A DNA stretch of 64,000 nucleotides, from positions 2,612,001 to 2,676,000 of the forward strand of contig NZ_CP144683.1 in assembly GCF_036687315.1 (NCBI RefSeq). Reading direction: 5' to 3'. Position 1 is the stretch's first letter; the number at the start of each line of letters is the position of its first letter. This document shows positions 1-8,665 of this stretch, one piece after another. Below the pieces are notes generated by a model. The model was not told the DNA's origin and searched no databases. It saw only the letters and a program-made list of their open reading frames with translations. Origin of the DNA: Sphingopyxis sp. TUF1. GTDB taxonomy: Bacteria; Pseudomonadota; Alphaproteobacteria; Sphingomonadales; Sphingomonadaceae. A program made the position numbers and the translations under genes.

Positions 1-351
1 CTGCCAGCTGTCCACATCCTGCTTGACGGTGGCGGCAAAGGCCTCTGCGATCGCGGCGTTGTTGACCAATATATCGAGCGATCCAAGGCGCTGGGTCGCT
101 TCTTGCACGATCGCCTCGGCCGAGGCTTCGGCGCTGACGTCGCCGGCGACGGCGATCGCTCCATCGCCGATAAGCTCGGCCGCCGATTCAGCCCGGGATT
201 GGTCGAGATCGTTGATAGCAACGTGCGCGCCGCACCGGGCGAAGGCCTCTGCCATGGCAAAACCCAGCCCCCCGGCGCTGCCGGTGACCAGAACCGACCG
301 GCCCGTTAAATCGAGCTTGGGAAAGTCGCTGCCTTCGATGTGTGTTTCCAT
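1..351 (-). CDS. SDR family oxidoreductase (5' part; truncated by window edge)
   Basis: This is the N-terminal 117 residues of a short-chain dehydrogenase/reductase; the 3' end lies outside the window. The Rossmann cofactor motif TGSAGGLG (TGxxxGxG) is near residue 22 and the NNAA motif near residue 98, so it is a classical NAD(P)-binding SDR. The ATG at 351 follows a GGAGAGTGGAG ribosome binding site. It starts 12 bases after the PQQ alcohol dehydrogenase stop and is the third gene of a minus-strand operon read from the promoter near 3.69 kb (acyl-CoA dehydrogenase, PQQ dehydrogenase, SDR). A role in oxidising or reducing a hydroxyacyl or alcohol intermediate is inferred from context. The substrate cannot be told and the catalytic Tyr/Lys are not in view. 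Confidence 0.9.
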   Translation of the reverse strand, partial: METHIEGSDFPKLDLTGRSVLVTGSAGGLGFAMAEAFARCGAHVAINDLDQSRAESAAELIGDGAIAVAGDVSAEASAEAIVQEATQRLGSLDILVNNAAIAEAFAATVKQDVDSWQ

Positions 352-363
352 CTCCACTCTCCA

Positions 364-2421
364 CTATAAATCGCAGCCGCCTGGATTGGGCGACGCACGG
401 CAAGCCACATAGGCGCGGATCGTTTCGGCCTGATCGGGCGTGATACGACCGCCGAAACCGATCATTCCGGAATCGGTCAGCGCGCCTTCGATGACGATCT
501 TCTTCCAGAGGTTCGCATCTCCCAGCGCGTTCGACCGGCGCAGGTCAGGGACCACGCCCGCCGACATCGCCGCCATTCCATGGCAGGCGCCGCAGGTCGT
601 GGTGAACAGCGCCCGGCCTTCGGCGATGCGCTTGCGGCTCCAGACCAGCGGGACCGTCTTGAGGGGCGGGATCGTGGCGGTGACCGGCGGCAGTTTCGCT
701 TTGCCGTCGAGCGTGAAGGCCAGGACCCGGCCCGCGATTCGCGGTCGCGGGCCGTCGAACTCGGGAAAGGACAGGGGAAGTGCGCCGCCGTTGCCCGCGA
801 CGATCACGATATATTGGCGTCCGTCCACACGGTAGCTGATCGGGCCCGGCAGCAGCGGAACCTGTGCATCGAACTGCCACAGCGGCTTGCCATTGGCGGC
901 ATCGAACGCCTGAAAGCTCCCATCTGCAAGCCCCTGAAAGACAAGGCCGCCGTCGGTAGCGAGGACGCCGCCATTCCAAGCCCGCTTGTGCGGCACACGC
1001 CAGGCGGCCCGCTGCTTAACCGGATCCCACGCCACCAGCTCGCCCCGCATCATATTCATGAAGGCGGCGATGTCCTTCTTGCTTGTCGGCGGCTTGTAGT
1101 CGCCCGACGCCAGACCGAGGTTGAGCCGCCCCTCTTCGAATTTGAAACTGTCCGCCGACTTGTAGAAATAGGGAATTTGCTGGGCCGGAATGTAAACGAG
1201 CCCGGTTTTCGGACTGAAGGCCATGGGATGCCAATTGTGCGCGCCGGCGCCGCCCACGGTCGCCAGAAAGGGCTCGTCGCGGAACCGTGCGGCCGGGTTT
1301 TCGACGGGCCGTCCGCTGACGGGATCGATGCGGTCGGCCCAGTTCAGCGGAACGAATTTCTCGGCCGAGATCAGCGCGCCATTCGTTCGGTCGATGACGT
1401 AGAAAAAGCCGTTCTTCGGCGCGTGCAGAATGACCTTGCGGGTGCGCCCGCCGATCTTGAGATCGGTCAGCGTCATTTGCTGGGTCGCGGTGAAATCCCA
1501 GGTCTCGCCCGGTGTCTCCTGATAGTGCCACAGATATTTTCCGGTGTCGGGATCGAGCGCGACGATCGACGACAGGAACAAGTTGTCGCCCTTGTCCTCC
1601 GAGCGGAAGCGGCGGTTCCAGGGTGAGCCGTTTCCGACACCGATGTAGAGGCGGTTGAGTTCGCTGTCGTAAACGATCGAATCCCAAACCGTGCCGCCCC
1701 CGCCGGCGCGCCAATAGGCGTCGCCGGACCAGGTGGACCGCGCGAGCTTTTCGAGCACCGCGTCGGACGCGGCGTGGTCCTGCGCGCCGGGTTTGCCGGG
1801 CACGGTGTAGAAGCGCCATGCCAGCTTGCCGGTCCCGGCGTCATAGGCGGAAACATATCCGCGGACGCCGAACTCGGCCCCGCCGTTGCCGATGAAGACC
1901 TTGCCGCGCGCGACGCGCGGCGCACCGGTGATCGTATAGGCCTTGGTCTGATCGACCGTGACGATGCTCCAGAGCAGCTTGCCGCTTTTTGCGTCGAGCG
2001 CGACCAGCCTGCCGTCGAGCGTTGCCGAATAGATTTTGCCATTGTCATAGGCGGCGCCGCGGTTGACGACATCGCAGCAGCTGCGCGCACCATATTTGCC
2101 CGGCACTTGCGGATCATAGGACCAGAGCTCTTTGCCCGTCGCCGCATCGAGCGCGAGGACCTTGCTCCAAGCCGTGGTCACGTACATCACGCCGTCGACG
2201 ACCAAGGGCGTGGATTCCTGACCGCGATCGGTGTCGAGATCGTGCGACCAGGCCAGCTTCAGCCGGGACACCGTGTCGCGGTTGATGTCGGCCAGCGGCG
2301 AGAAACGCGTTTCCTGGCTGTCGCGGCCATGCTGACGCCAGTCGTCAGCGCTGCCCTCGCCGGCATCGCCGCTTCCGCAGGCCGCCAGCAGCAGGGCAGG
2401 CAGCATCGACAGGCGGCGCAT
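364..2421 (-). CDS. PQQ-dependent quinohemoprotein alcohol dehydrogenase, lipoprotein with C-terminal cytochrome c
   Basis: Periplasmic quinoprotein dehydrogenase that oxidises alcohols (possibly sugars or aldehydes) using PQQ and passes electrons to an attached haem. I use the ATG at 2421 (685 residues), one base after the upstream stop; an in-frame ATG at 2439 adds six residues. Numbering from 2439: a lipoprotein signal with lipobox LLAAC (Cys21), repeated beta-propeller W motifs, the vicinal Cys pair SCC (121-122) typical of PQQ alcohol dehydrogenases, catalytic Asp315 in WDFTATQ, and a C-terminal haem c site CGACH (616-620). Two residues after the catalytic Asp is Thr rather than Asp, which argues for the calcium rather than the lanthanide type (inference). 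It is the second gene of the minus-strand operon. No PQQ biosynthesis gene is in the window. Confidence 0.93.
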   Translation of the reverse strand: MRRLSMLPALLLAACGSGDAGEGSADDWRQHGRDSQETRFSPLADINRDTVSRLKLAWSHDLDTDRGQESTPLVVDGVMYVTTAWSKVLALDAATGKELWSYDPQVPGKYGARSCCDVVNRGAAYDNGKIYSATLDGRLVALDAKSGKLLWSIVTVDQTKAYTITGAPRVARGKVFIGNGGAEFGVRGYVSAYDAGTGKLAWRFYTVPGKPGAQDHAASDAVLEKLARSTWSGDAYWRAGGGGTVWDSIVYDSELNRLYIGVGNGSPWNRRFRSEDKGDNLFLSSIVALDPDTGKYLWHYQETPGETWDFTATQQMTLTDLKIGGRTRKVILHAPKNGFFYVIDRTNGALISAEKFVPLNWADRIDPVSGRPVENPAARFRDEPFLATVGGAGAHNWHPMAFSPKTGLVYIPAQQIPYFYKSADSFKFEEGRLNLGLASGDYKPPTSKKDIAAFMNMMRGELVAWDPVKQRAAWRVPHKRAWNGGVLATDGGLVFQGLADGSFQAFDAANGKPLWQFDAQVPLLPGPISYRVDGRQYIVIVAGNGGALPLSFPEFDGPRPRIAGRVLAFTLDGKAKLPPVTATIPPLKTVPLVWSRKRIAEGRALFTTTCGACHGMAAMSAGVVPDLRRSNALGDANLWKKIVIEGALTDSGMIGFGGRITPDQAETIRAYVACRASPNPGGCDL

Positions 2422-2422
2422 C

Positions 2423-3643
2423 TCAGGCGCTCGCCGCATTGAAGGGGATGTCCTTGTCGACGCGAATATCCGCCGGCAAGCCTAGGACACGTTCCGAAAT
2501 AATGTTGCGCAGGATCTCGTCGGTTCCGCCGGCGATCCGGTAGGCCGCGCCCCAATACCAGCCGCGTTCGATGTCTTGCCATTCATGTCCGAGGGTACCG
2601 CGATCGAACACCCCTTCGATACCCATCATGTCCATCGCGAGGTAGGCCGAGCGCTGCCCCTGATTGGCGATGATCGGTTTGAGGACTGCCTGCTCGGCAC
2701 CGGGGACCTCGCCCCGCGTCAACGCGGTCTGGCCGCGATAGGCAATGAGCCTGGCGCCAAAATTATTGAGCCAGCATTGGGCCAGCCTTTCCCGCACCCG
2801 CCCGTCCTTGATCGCGGGGGTCGCTCCGACGCGAGTCCGTTTCGCGATCTCCACCAACAGGCGGGAGTCGATGAACTCCAGATCGGTGCCTGCGGCGCCG
2901 CGCTCGAGACCCAGCGTCGTCATGGCCACCGCCCAGCCGGTTCCCGGGGCACCGACCCGGTACCCGTCGCCGATCCGGACGTCGTTCAGAAAGACCTCGT
3001 TGAAGTCGCTTTCGCCCGAAATCTGGCGGATCGGCCGCACCTCGACGCCGGGCGCCTTCATGTCGACGATGAACATGGTGAGGCCGGCATGCTTGGGGAC
3101 GGACGGATCGGTCCGGCATAATATCAGGCCGAAGTCCGAATAATGCGCGCCCGTCGTCCAGACCTTCTGGCCGTTCAACACCCAATCGTTGCCGTCGCGG
3201 ACGGCACTCGTTCGCACGGCGGCGAGGTCAGACCCGCAAGCTGGCTCGGAAAAGAGCTGGCACCAGATTTCATCGCCGCGCAGCGCCGCGGCGATGAAGC
3301 GCTCGCGCTGCTCGTCGGATCCGCGATGCATCACCGTGCCGACGCACAGGAAGATGCCGATGCCGAAGAAATGCAGCGAGTCCGAAGCGAATTTCGCTTC
3401 CTCCTGATTGTAGATGAGCTGCTCGATTTCGGTTCCGCCATAACCGCCGAAAGCGCGCGGCCAAGTCAGCGCGGAGAAGCGGTTCGCGGCCTTGGCGCGC
3501 TGGAACGTCCGCGCCCGGGCGAGACGCTGCGCCTCGCTCAGGTCAGCGACCGGCGAATCTTTCCGCAGCGGGAGCTGGCCCTCGAGCCAGCTGCGAACGG
3601 ACTGGCGGAATTCTGCCTCCTTCGGTTGATCCTCCAAGTTCAC
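2423..3643 (-). CDS. Acyl-CoA dehydrogenase
   Basis: FAD-dependent alpha,beta-dehydrogenation of an acyl-CoA thioester. The 406 residues match the usual family length. The family signature FSEPACGSDL lies in the middle domain, followed by the beta-domain motif GQKVWTTGAHYSDF and a C-terminal GGTDEILRNIISERVLGLP that closes the FAD site. It is the first gene of the minus-strand operon that also carries the PQQ dehydrogenase and the SDR; its stop is one base before the preferred PQQ dehydrogenase start. It is transcribed divergently from an acyl-CoA ligase across a 104-base gap that holds the shared TACCTACCGGTA element. The sequence style resembles the long-acyl or side-chain ACADs of steroid/terpenoid degraders more than short-chain enzymes, but substrate is inference only. 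Confidence 0.94.
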   Translation of the reverse strand: MNLEDQPKEAEFRQSVRSWLEGQLPLRKDSPVADLSEAQRLARARTFQRAKAANRFSALTWPRAFGGYGGTEIEQLIYNQEEAKFASDSLHFFGIGIFLCVGTVMHRGSDEQRERFIAAALRGDEIWCQLFSEPACGSDLAAVRTSAVRDGNDWVLNGQKVWTTGAHYSDFGLILCRTDPSVPKHAGLTMFIVDMKAPGVEVRPIRQISGESDFNEVFLNDVRIGDGYRVGAPGTGWAVAMTTLGLERGAAGTDLEFIDSRLLVEIAKRTRVGATPAIKDGRVRERLAQCWLNNFGARLIAYRGQTALTRGEVPGAEQAVLKPIIANQGQRSAYLAMDMMGIEGVFDRGTLGHEWQDIERGWYWGAAYRIAGGTDEILRNIISERVLGLPADIRVDKDIPFNAASA

Positions 3644-3670
3644 TCGTCGCTCCCTGCCCTATATTCCGTC

Positions 3671-3699
3671 TTGTCACGTTATACCTACCGGTATATAGG
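3671..3699 (+). promoter_or_regulatory. Divergent promoter with palindromic operator (site A)
   Basis: The element TACCTACCGGTA (3682-3693), with the perfect core TACCGGTA, lies exactly between a -35-like TTGTCA (3671-3676) and a -10-like TATAGG (3694-3699) with a 17-base spacer, reading toward the acyl-CoA ligase at 3748. The same element occurs in four other intergenic regions of this block. Placement inside the -35/-10 spacer suggests a repressor operator. It is also 38 bases upstream of the minus-strand acyl-CoA dehydrogenase start, so it may control both directions. Confidence 0.72.
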
Positions 3700-3747
3700 A
3701 TATGCAACGACGTCAAGGCTATGACGGATTGCGATTGCAGGTGAGAG

Positions 3748-5307
3748 ATGCTGATTTCAGGAATGTTGCGGAGAGCCGCTCATGGTTTTCCGGGCAAGCT
3801 GGCGCTGCGCGATAACGGCGCGAGCCTGACCTGGGGTGAGCTGGAAACGCGCGTGTCGCGGATCGCAGGCGGGCTCAATGGGCTCGGGCTAAAGCGCGGC
3901 GACCGTGTCGCGGTCCTCGACCAGAATGGCATGGCGTTTCACGATGCCTATCTCGCCTTGCCCTGGGCCGGGATGGTCATGGTGTGCATCAATATCCGCT
4001 GGTCGACGAGCGAAATTGCCGACGCGATCAACGACAGCGGGGCCCGGGCTCTGCTCGTCGGCCCCTCATTTCTCGACCTAGCCCCGGCGATCCAGGCGTC
4101 CTGCCCCGCGCTCGAATTGCTCATCGCGACCGAGGACGGGAAAGGCCATGCGAGCTGGGCCGCGCTCGCGCGCGAGCCCGGTCGCGTTCCCGCCGCGGAT
4201 GCCGGGCCAGACGCTCTGGCCTACATCCTGTTCACCGGCGGAACGACCGGGCGTTCGAAAGGCGTGCAGATATCGCACCTCGCCTTCTTTTCGGCCGCGC
4301 TGATGCGCCTTCATACCGGCGACTTTACGCATGACTCGGTCGTCGGCCTCAGCCTGCCGCTCTTTCACGTGTCGGGCGCTGCTTTTGTCGGCGCCAATCT
4401 CGCCGCCGCGTCGCAACTGGAGCTCTTGCCCTCGTTCGAGCCGGTGACGGCGATGGAATCGGTCGAACGGGCCGCGGTGACCCATGTCGGCTGGGTGCCG
4501 ACGATGTTGTCTATGGTGCTCAATCATCGCGACTTGGCGGCGCATGATCTGACCAGCCTGCGCCGCGTTTTCTACGGCGCGTCGCCCATGGCGCCATCGT
4601 TGCTGCGCCAGGCGATGGACAGCCTGCCATCTGCCCGCTTCGTGCAATATTATGGCATGACCGAGACTTGCGCGGGCGGCACCTGGCTCGGCGCACAGGA
4701 TCATGATCCGGGAGAGGTGGAACGGCTCGGTTCGATCGGCCGGACGGTTCCCGGCATGGAACTCGAAATTCGCCGGATGGACGAGACCCATGATGTTGCC
4801 GCCATCGATGAAGCGGGAGAGGTCTGGATGCGCGGACCGATGGTCACGAGCGGATATTGGCAGCGCCCCGATGCAACGCGCGAGGCGCTGACGGCCGATG
4901 GCTGGCTTCGCACGGGCGACGTGGGTCGGCGCGACGCGCATGGCTTCGTGTATCTGGTCGACCGGTTGAAGGACATGATCATTACCGGCGGCGAGAATGT
5001 CTATTCCACCGAGGTCGAGAATGTCATCTCGGCGATGCCCGCCGTGCTGGAATGCGCGGTCGTCGGCCTGCCCGACGAGCAGTGGGGCGAGGTGGTTTGC
5101 GCGCATATCCATCTTCGCGATGCGGCGGAGGTCTCCGAAAAGGCGATACAGGATCATTGCCGTCAATTTCTGGGCGGCTACAAGATCCCGAGGCGGATTT
5201 TCTTCTCCGAGGCGCCGTTGCCCAAAACGCCGGCCGGGAAGATATTGAAGACCGAACTCCGCCGGAACGGCGACGCGGCGGCCATCGCTTCGGCAGAAGC
5301 GCAATAG
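3748..5307 (+). CDS. Acyl-CoA synthetase (AMP-forming, ANL superfamily)
   Basis: ATP-dependent activation of a carboxylic acid to its CoA thioester through an acyl-adenylate. The 519-residue protein shows the P-loop FTGGTTGRSKG (about 162-172), the A5 motif YYGMTET, the A7 region with RTGDV, the hinge DRLKDMIITGGENVYSTEVE, and the C-terminal catalytic lysine motif PKTPAGKILK. It is the first gene of a plus-strand operon with two acyl-CoA dehydrogenases (next start only 2 bases after its stop) downstream of operator site A. The set suggests ligation followed by dehydrogenation of the same substrate. Its length and motifs fit medium- to long-chain or side-chain acid ligases; the exact acid is not predictable. 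Confidence 0.94.
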   Translation: MLISGMLRRAAHGFPGKLALRDNGASLTWGELETRVSRIAGGLNGLGLKRGDRVAVLDQNGMAFHDAYLALPWAGMVMVCINIRWSTSEIADAINDSGARALLVGPSFLDLAPAIQASCPALELLIATEDGKGHASWAALAREPGRVPAADAGPDALAYILFTGGTTGRSKGVQISHLAFFSAALMRLHTGDFTHDSVVGLSLPLFHVSGAAFVGANLAAASQLELLPSFEPVTAMESVERAAVTHVGWVPTMLSMVLNHRDLAAHDLTSLRRVFYGASPMAPSLLRQAMDSLPSARFVQYYGMTETCAGGTWLGAQDHDPGEVERLGSIGRTVPGMELEIRRMDETHDVAAIDEAGEVWMRGPMVTSGYWQRPDATREALTADGWLRTGDVGRRDAHGFVYLVDRLKDMIITGGENVYSTEVENVISAMPAVLECAVVGLPDEQWGEVVCAHIHLRDAAEVSEKAIQDHCRQFLGGYKIPRRIFFSEAPLPKTPAGKILKTELRRNGDAAAIASAEAQ

Positions 5308-5309
5308 CC

Positions 5310-6434
5310 ATGGAGATCGCATTCAACCCAGAGCAGATCCAGCTTTCGGACTCCCTGCGGCGGTTTCTGGACCGGAGCTATGGTCCCGATCACCGCCGTT
5401 CGATCAGCGCCGGCCAGGCAGGCTGGAGCGAAGGCATCTGGCGCGAATTTGCAGGACGGCTCGGAATATTGGCGATCCTCGATGATCGCGAGCGGGCGCT
5501 GCGCGAGCGATATGCGAGCCTGGCAGCCGTCATGCACCGCTTCGGACGGGCGCTGGTTGTCGAACCCTTTCTCGAGACAGTGGTGCTCGGAGGCGGCATC
5601 GCGCGGCGCTCGAAAACCGGCTTGATCGCGTCTCTCCCGGAGCGGATCTCGGCTGGCGACTGCCGGCTGGTCCTGGCGGATATCGACCCGCTTGCGGAGC
5701 GCCCAGGCGAAACAACCGCGGCGACCGCGCAGCGCGCAGCGGGCGGGTGGGTGCTGCGCGGACGCAAGGCGGCGGTCGCCTGGGGGCCCGCGGCAACGCA
5801 TCTGATCGTGTCGGCGGTGAGCGACGAAGGGCCTTCGCTGTTCCTTGTGCCGGCCGAGCATCCGCAGCTCGGCCGCCACGACTTCGAAACGGTCGATGCG
5901 CGGTGGGCGTCGGACGTCGTCTTGTCGGATCTAACGCTGCCGCATGATGCGCTGATCGGCTCGGCCGGCGGTGCGGCGGCACTGGCCGGGCCAGCGGTAC
6001 AGGATGCGATTTTCGCCATATGCGCCGAGGCTGCCGGCGTCCTCGAAGTGATGACAGAGACCACCATTCACCATCTTCGCCATCGGCGGCAGTTCGGCAG
6101 CGCGCTCGCCGACTTTCAGGTTCTTCGCCACCGCGTCGCCGAGATGCACATGCACCTGGAATCGCTCTGGTCGATGATCTGGTTCATGGTCCAGCATATG
6201 GACGGCGAGGGGGACGCGCGCTCTGCCGCCATGTCCGCCGGCAAGGTGGTCGCGGGCAAGGCTTGCCGGTTCATTGGTCAGAACGCGATCCAGCTGCATG
6301 GCGCGATCGGCCTGACCGAGGATTACAGCCTCGGCGCCTATTTCAAACGATCGACGGTGATCGAGCGGCAGTTCGGGACGACCGGGCAGCATCTTCGCCA
6401 CTTCCGCGATCATTCGATGTCGCAGTCGGTCTAG
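5310..6434 (+). CDS. Acyl-CoA dehydrogenase-like subunit (first of a tandem pair)
   Basis: A 374-residue member of the acyl-CoA dehydrogenase superfamily. I place the start at the ATG at 5310 (MEIAFNPEQ), two bases after the ligase stop; the open frame upstream overlaps the ligase gene and is not credible. The C-terminal FAD-domain motif QLHGAIGLTEDYSLGAYFKR is present, but the SEPxxGSD signature of canonical ACADs is not recognisable in the middle domain. It is followed after 15 bases by a second, similarly atypical ACAD. Such adjacent pairs in steroid degraders (for example FadE28-FadE29) form alpha2beta2 enzymes with only one complete active site per heterodimer; that this pair does so is inference. 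Confidence 0.88.
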   Translation: MEIAFNPEQIQLSDSLRRFLDRSYGPDHRRSISAGQAGWSEGIWREFAGRLGILAILDDRERALRERYASLAAVMHRFGRALVVEPFLETVVLGGGIARRSKTGLIASLPERISAGDCRLVLADIDPLAERPGETTAATAQRAAGGWVLRGRKAAVAWGPAATHLIVSAVSDEGPSLFLVPAEHPQLGRHDFETVDARWASDVVLSDLTLPHDALIGSAGGAAALAGPAVQDAIFAICAEAAGVLEVMTETTIHHLRHRRQFGSALADFQVLRHRVAEMHMHLESLWSMIWFMVQHMDGEGDARSAAMSAGKVVAGKACRFIGQNAIQLHGAIGLTEDYSLGAYFKRSTVIERQFGTTGQHLRHFRDHSMSQSV

Positions 6435-6449
6435 CTTGGGGAAAGAGCA

Positions 6450-7550
6450 ATGGAATTCGATTTTTCCGAAGAACAGGAACAGTTTCGCGACCAGTTGCGC
6501 CGCGCGCTTGCGCGTCCCGAACTGGGGAAGGACGCGGCGCGTTCGGTGCTGAACGGCGAGGCAGCCCATAGTGCGGCATCATGGCAGCTCCTGGCCGATA
6601 TCGGTGTACCCGCGATCATGATCGATGAAGAGCATGGCGGCCTCGGCCTCGGCCCCCTCGAACTTTGCGTCGCGGCGGAGGAAATCGGGCGCTCGCTGGC
6701 GCCCGTTCCGTTCCTGTCCTCGACCGTGATCCTCGCCGAGGCAATCCGCTGTTTCGGTTCGAAGGAACAGCGCCGCAAATGGCTCCCCGGCCTGGCGGAC
6801 GGAAGCGTGATCGGGAGCTGGGCCATGCATGAAGAGGGAGGCGGCGCGTTCGAATTCTCATGCACCACCAGGATTGCCGACGGGAAGCTCACCGGGCGCA
6901 AGCGACCGGTTCTCGACGCGGGGATTGCCAGTCTCCTGCTCGTCGGCGCCACCAATGCGGACGGCGAATTTGTCCTCGCCGTCGCCGAAGGGGACGATCC
7001 CGACCTGCACGTCGAGCCGGTGGGAACAGTCGATCCCTCACGACCGTGTGGCGCGCTGTCCTTCTCCGGCGCTGCCGCGGAAATCCTGCCGGGCGGGGGG
7101 CTTGCCGGGTGGCGCGACCTGCTGCGGCAGGCGGCGATCCTGTCGGCCTTCAGCCAGCTCGGCATGGCCGACAGCGCGCTTGCCATGGCGCGGGCCTATG
7201 TGCTCGAGCGCCATGCCTTCGGCCGGAAAATCGGTTCCTATCAAGCGATCAAGCACAAGCTGGCGGATATCTATGCGCGCAACGAGCTGGCGCGGGCGCA
7301 TTGCTATTATGGTGCCTGGGCACTCCACACGGGCGCGCGGGAATTGCGGCTTGCGGCCGCGGGTGCGCGCTGCTCCGCAACCGATGCTGCAACCTTCGCG
7401 GCGCAGGAGAATATGCAAGTCCATGGCGGGATCAGCTTCACCTGGGAGGCCGATTGCCACCTCTATTACCGGCGCGCGCGACAGGATGCGTTGCTGCTCG
7501 GGCCGGTCCAGGAGTGGCAGGATCTCCTCGTGGACGAACTCGCCACCTAG
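6450..7550 (+). CDS. Acyl-CoA dehydrogenase-like subunit (second of a tandem pair)
   Basis: A 366-residue acyl-CoA dehydrogenase superfamily protein, the third gene of the ligase/ACAD/ACAD operon, with start ATG at 6450 after GGGGAAAGAG. The C-terminal segment QVHGGISFTWEADCHLYYRR is the type in which the Glu of TWE is a candidate catalytic base (family knowledge). The middle domain lacks the standard SEPxxGSD signature. Together with the preceding gene it probably makes a heteromeric dehydrogenase. A GC-rich 12-base palindrome (7574-7585) follows in the gap to the convergent crotonase gene. Confidence 0.88.
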   Translation: MEFDFSEEQEQFRDQLRRALARPELGKDAARSVLNGEAAHSAASWQLLADIGVPAIMIDEEHGGLGLGPLELCVAAEEIGRSLAPVPFLSSTVILAEAIRCFGSKEQRRKWLPGLADGSVIGSWAMHEEGGGAFEFSCTTRIADGKLTGRKRPVLDAGIASLLLVGATNADGEFVLAVAEGDDPDLHVEPVGTVDPSRPCGALSFSGAAAEILPGGGLAGWRDLLRQAAILSAFSQLGMADSALAMARAYVLERHAFGRKIGSYQAIKHKLADIYARNELARAHCYYGAWALHTGARELRLAAAGARCSATDAATFAAQENMQVHGGISFTWEADCHLYYRRARQDALLLGPVQEWQDLLVDELAT

Positions 7551-7679
7551 GAGAACCGCTGCGCCTGCTCGCGGCGGCCGGCCGCGGGGGTGGTCCGAAG
7601 AATCCTGCACGTCGGACCGGGTCGCTGTCGCATCAATTCAGGCGGGAGGGGAGAGCCCGGTCCTGTGACCTTGACCGGA

Positions 7680-8546
7680 TTATTCGGCGGCTGCCCCCAT
7701 ATCGGCCCACCAAGGGAAATAGCCGGGGAGATTGGCGGATACCCGGTCGGGAAACTCCGCCGCCCGAACTTCGAGAAAGCTGTTCACGCCTTCGCGCGCG
7801 TCCTTCGAGGCGCCGCGGCTCTGCAGCAGCGCGCTTTCGACGCGGTGCGCTATGCGTGGATCGGGCTCTGCCATATTTTTCCACATCATCTGGCGGGTGA
7901 GCGCAACGGAGACAGGGGCCGATCGGGCCGCAATCGCCTCGGCGAGAGCAAAAGCGGCGGGTAGCAGATCTTCCTTCGCATGCACCGAGCGGACCAGCCC
8001 GTGCCGATGCGCTTCCTCCGCCAGAAATAATTCACCGCCAAGCGACCATTCCAGCGCGGTAGAGATGCCGACGAGCCGCGGCAGGAACCAGCTCGAGCAG
8101 CTTTCCGGGACGATGCCGCGCCGCGTGAAGACGAAGCCGAAGCGAGCAGTCTCGCTGGCCAGCCTGAAATCCATCGGCAGGCAAAGCGATGCGCCAAGAC
8201 CCACCGCCGGCCCGTTGATCGCGGCGATCACGGGTTTCAGGCTGTCGTAGACTCGAAGCGCGATTTCGCCGCCCGCATCGGGAACCACATCGCCCGGCGC
8301 ACACACGTCGGCGACGTCGAAAATGTCATCATTCTCCAGATCGGCGCCGGCACAGAAGGCCGATCCGGCGCCGGTCACGATCACCGCCCGGACTGCATCG
8401 TCGCTATCGGTGACGTCGAATGCGCGCAGCAGCTCGTCCTTCATCGCCGGCACATAGGCGTTCAGCCGATGCGGCCGGTTGAGGGTTATCGTTGCGACTG
8501 CCCCGACGACGTCCAATTCTATCGTGTCGAACTTCACTGCATTCAT
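7680..8546 (-). CDS. Enoyl-CoA hydratase/isomerase (crotonase) family protein
   Basis: A 288-residue crotonase-fold protein expected to act on an enoyl- or related acyl-CoA. The CoA-binding/oxyanion-hole motif GSAFCAGADLEN is around residue 65, and the second oxyanion segment INGPAVGLGASL lies about 110-120. The glutamate in IVPESCSS occupies the usual catalytic region. It stands alone on the minus strand, convergent with the ACAD pair and divergent from the monooxygenase-domain/SDR/enolase operon. The divergent gap carries operator-like site B. Confidence 0.92.
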   Translation of the reverse strand: MNAVKFDTIELDVVGAVATITLNRPHRLNAYVPAMKDELLRAFDVTDSDDAVRAVIVTGAGSAFCAGADLENDDIFDVADVCAPGDVVPDAGGEIALRVYDSLKPVIAAINGPAVGLGASLCLPMDFRLASETARFGFVFTRRGIVPESCSSWFLPRLVGISTALEWSLGGELFLAEEAHRHGLVRSVHAKEDLLPAAFALAEAIAARSAPVSVALTRQMMWKNMAEPDPRIAHRVESALLQSRGASKDAREGVNSFLEVRAAEFPDRVSANLPGYFPWWADMGAAAE

Positions 8547-8564
8547 CCCGATAGAGCCTTGCTA

Positions 8565-8584
8565 TTTACCTTATGGTAGGTAAA
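8565..8584. promoter_or_regulatory. Inverted-repeat operator-like element (site B)
   Basis: TTTACC (8565-8570) and GGTAAA (8579-8584) form a perfect 6-base inverted repeat around an 8-base centre. On the minus strand it reads TACCTACCATAAGGTA, sharing the first eight bases of the TACCTACCGGTA element seen at the other promoters. It lies between the divergent crotonase (start 8546) and the ABM-domain gene (start 8666). No convincing -35/-10 pair is visible here, so this is the weakest of the sites. Confidence 0.55.
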
Positions 8585-8665
8585 AGAACTGAGTCGGCCG
8601 CGCAAGCCATTTGTCGGCGGAAACCGGGGCGACCGACGGCGGCCAGCTGTTTTTGGAGAGACGAG

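Noticed and set aside
4857..5309. Long N-terminal extension of the first tandem acyl-CoA dehydrogenase
   Set aside because: It overlaps the acyl-CoA ligase in another frame and shows no domain. The family N-terminus begins at the ATG at 5310.
7574..7585. GC palindrome GCGGCCGGCCGC between convergent genes
   Set aside because: It has no loop or T-tract and such GC palindromes arise by chance in this composition, so I did not call it a terminator.
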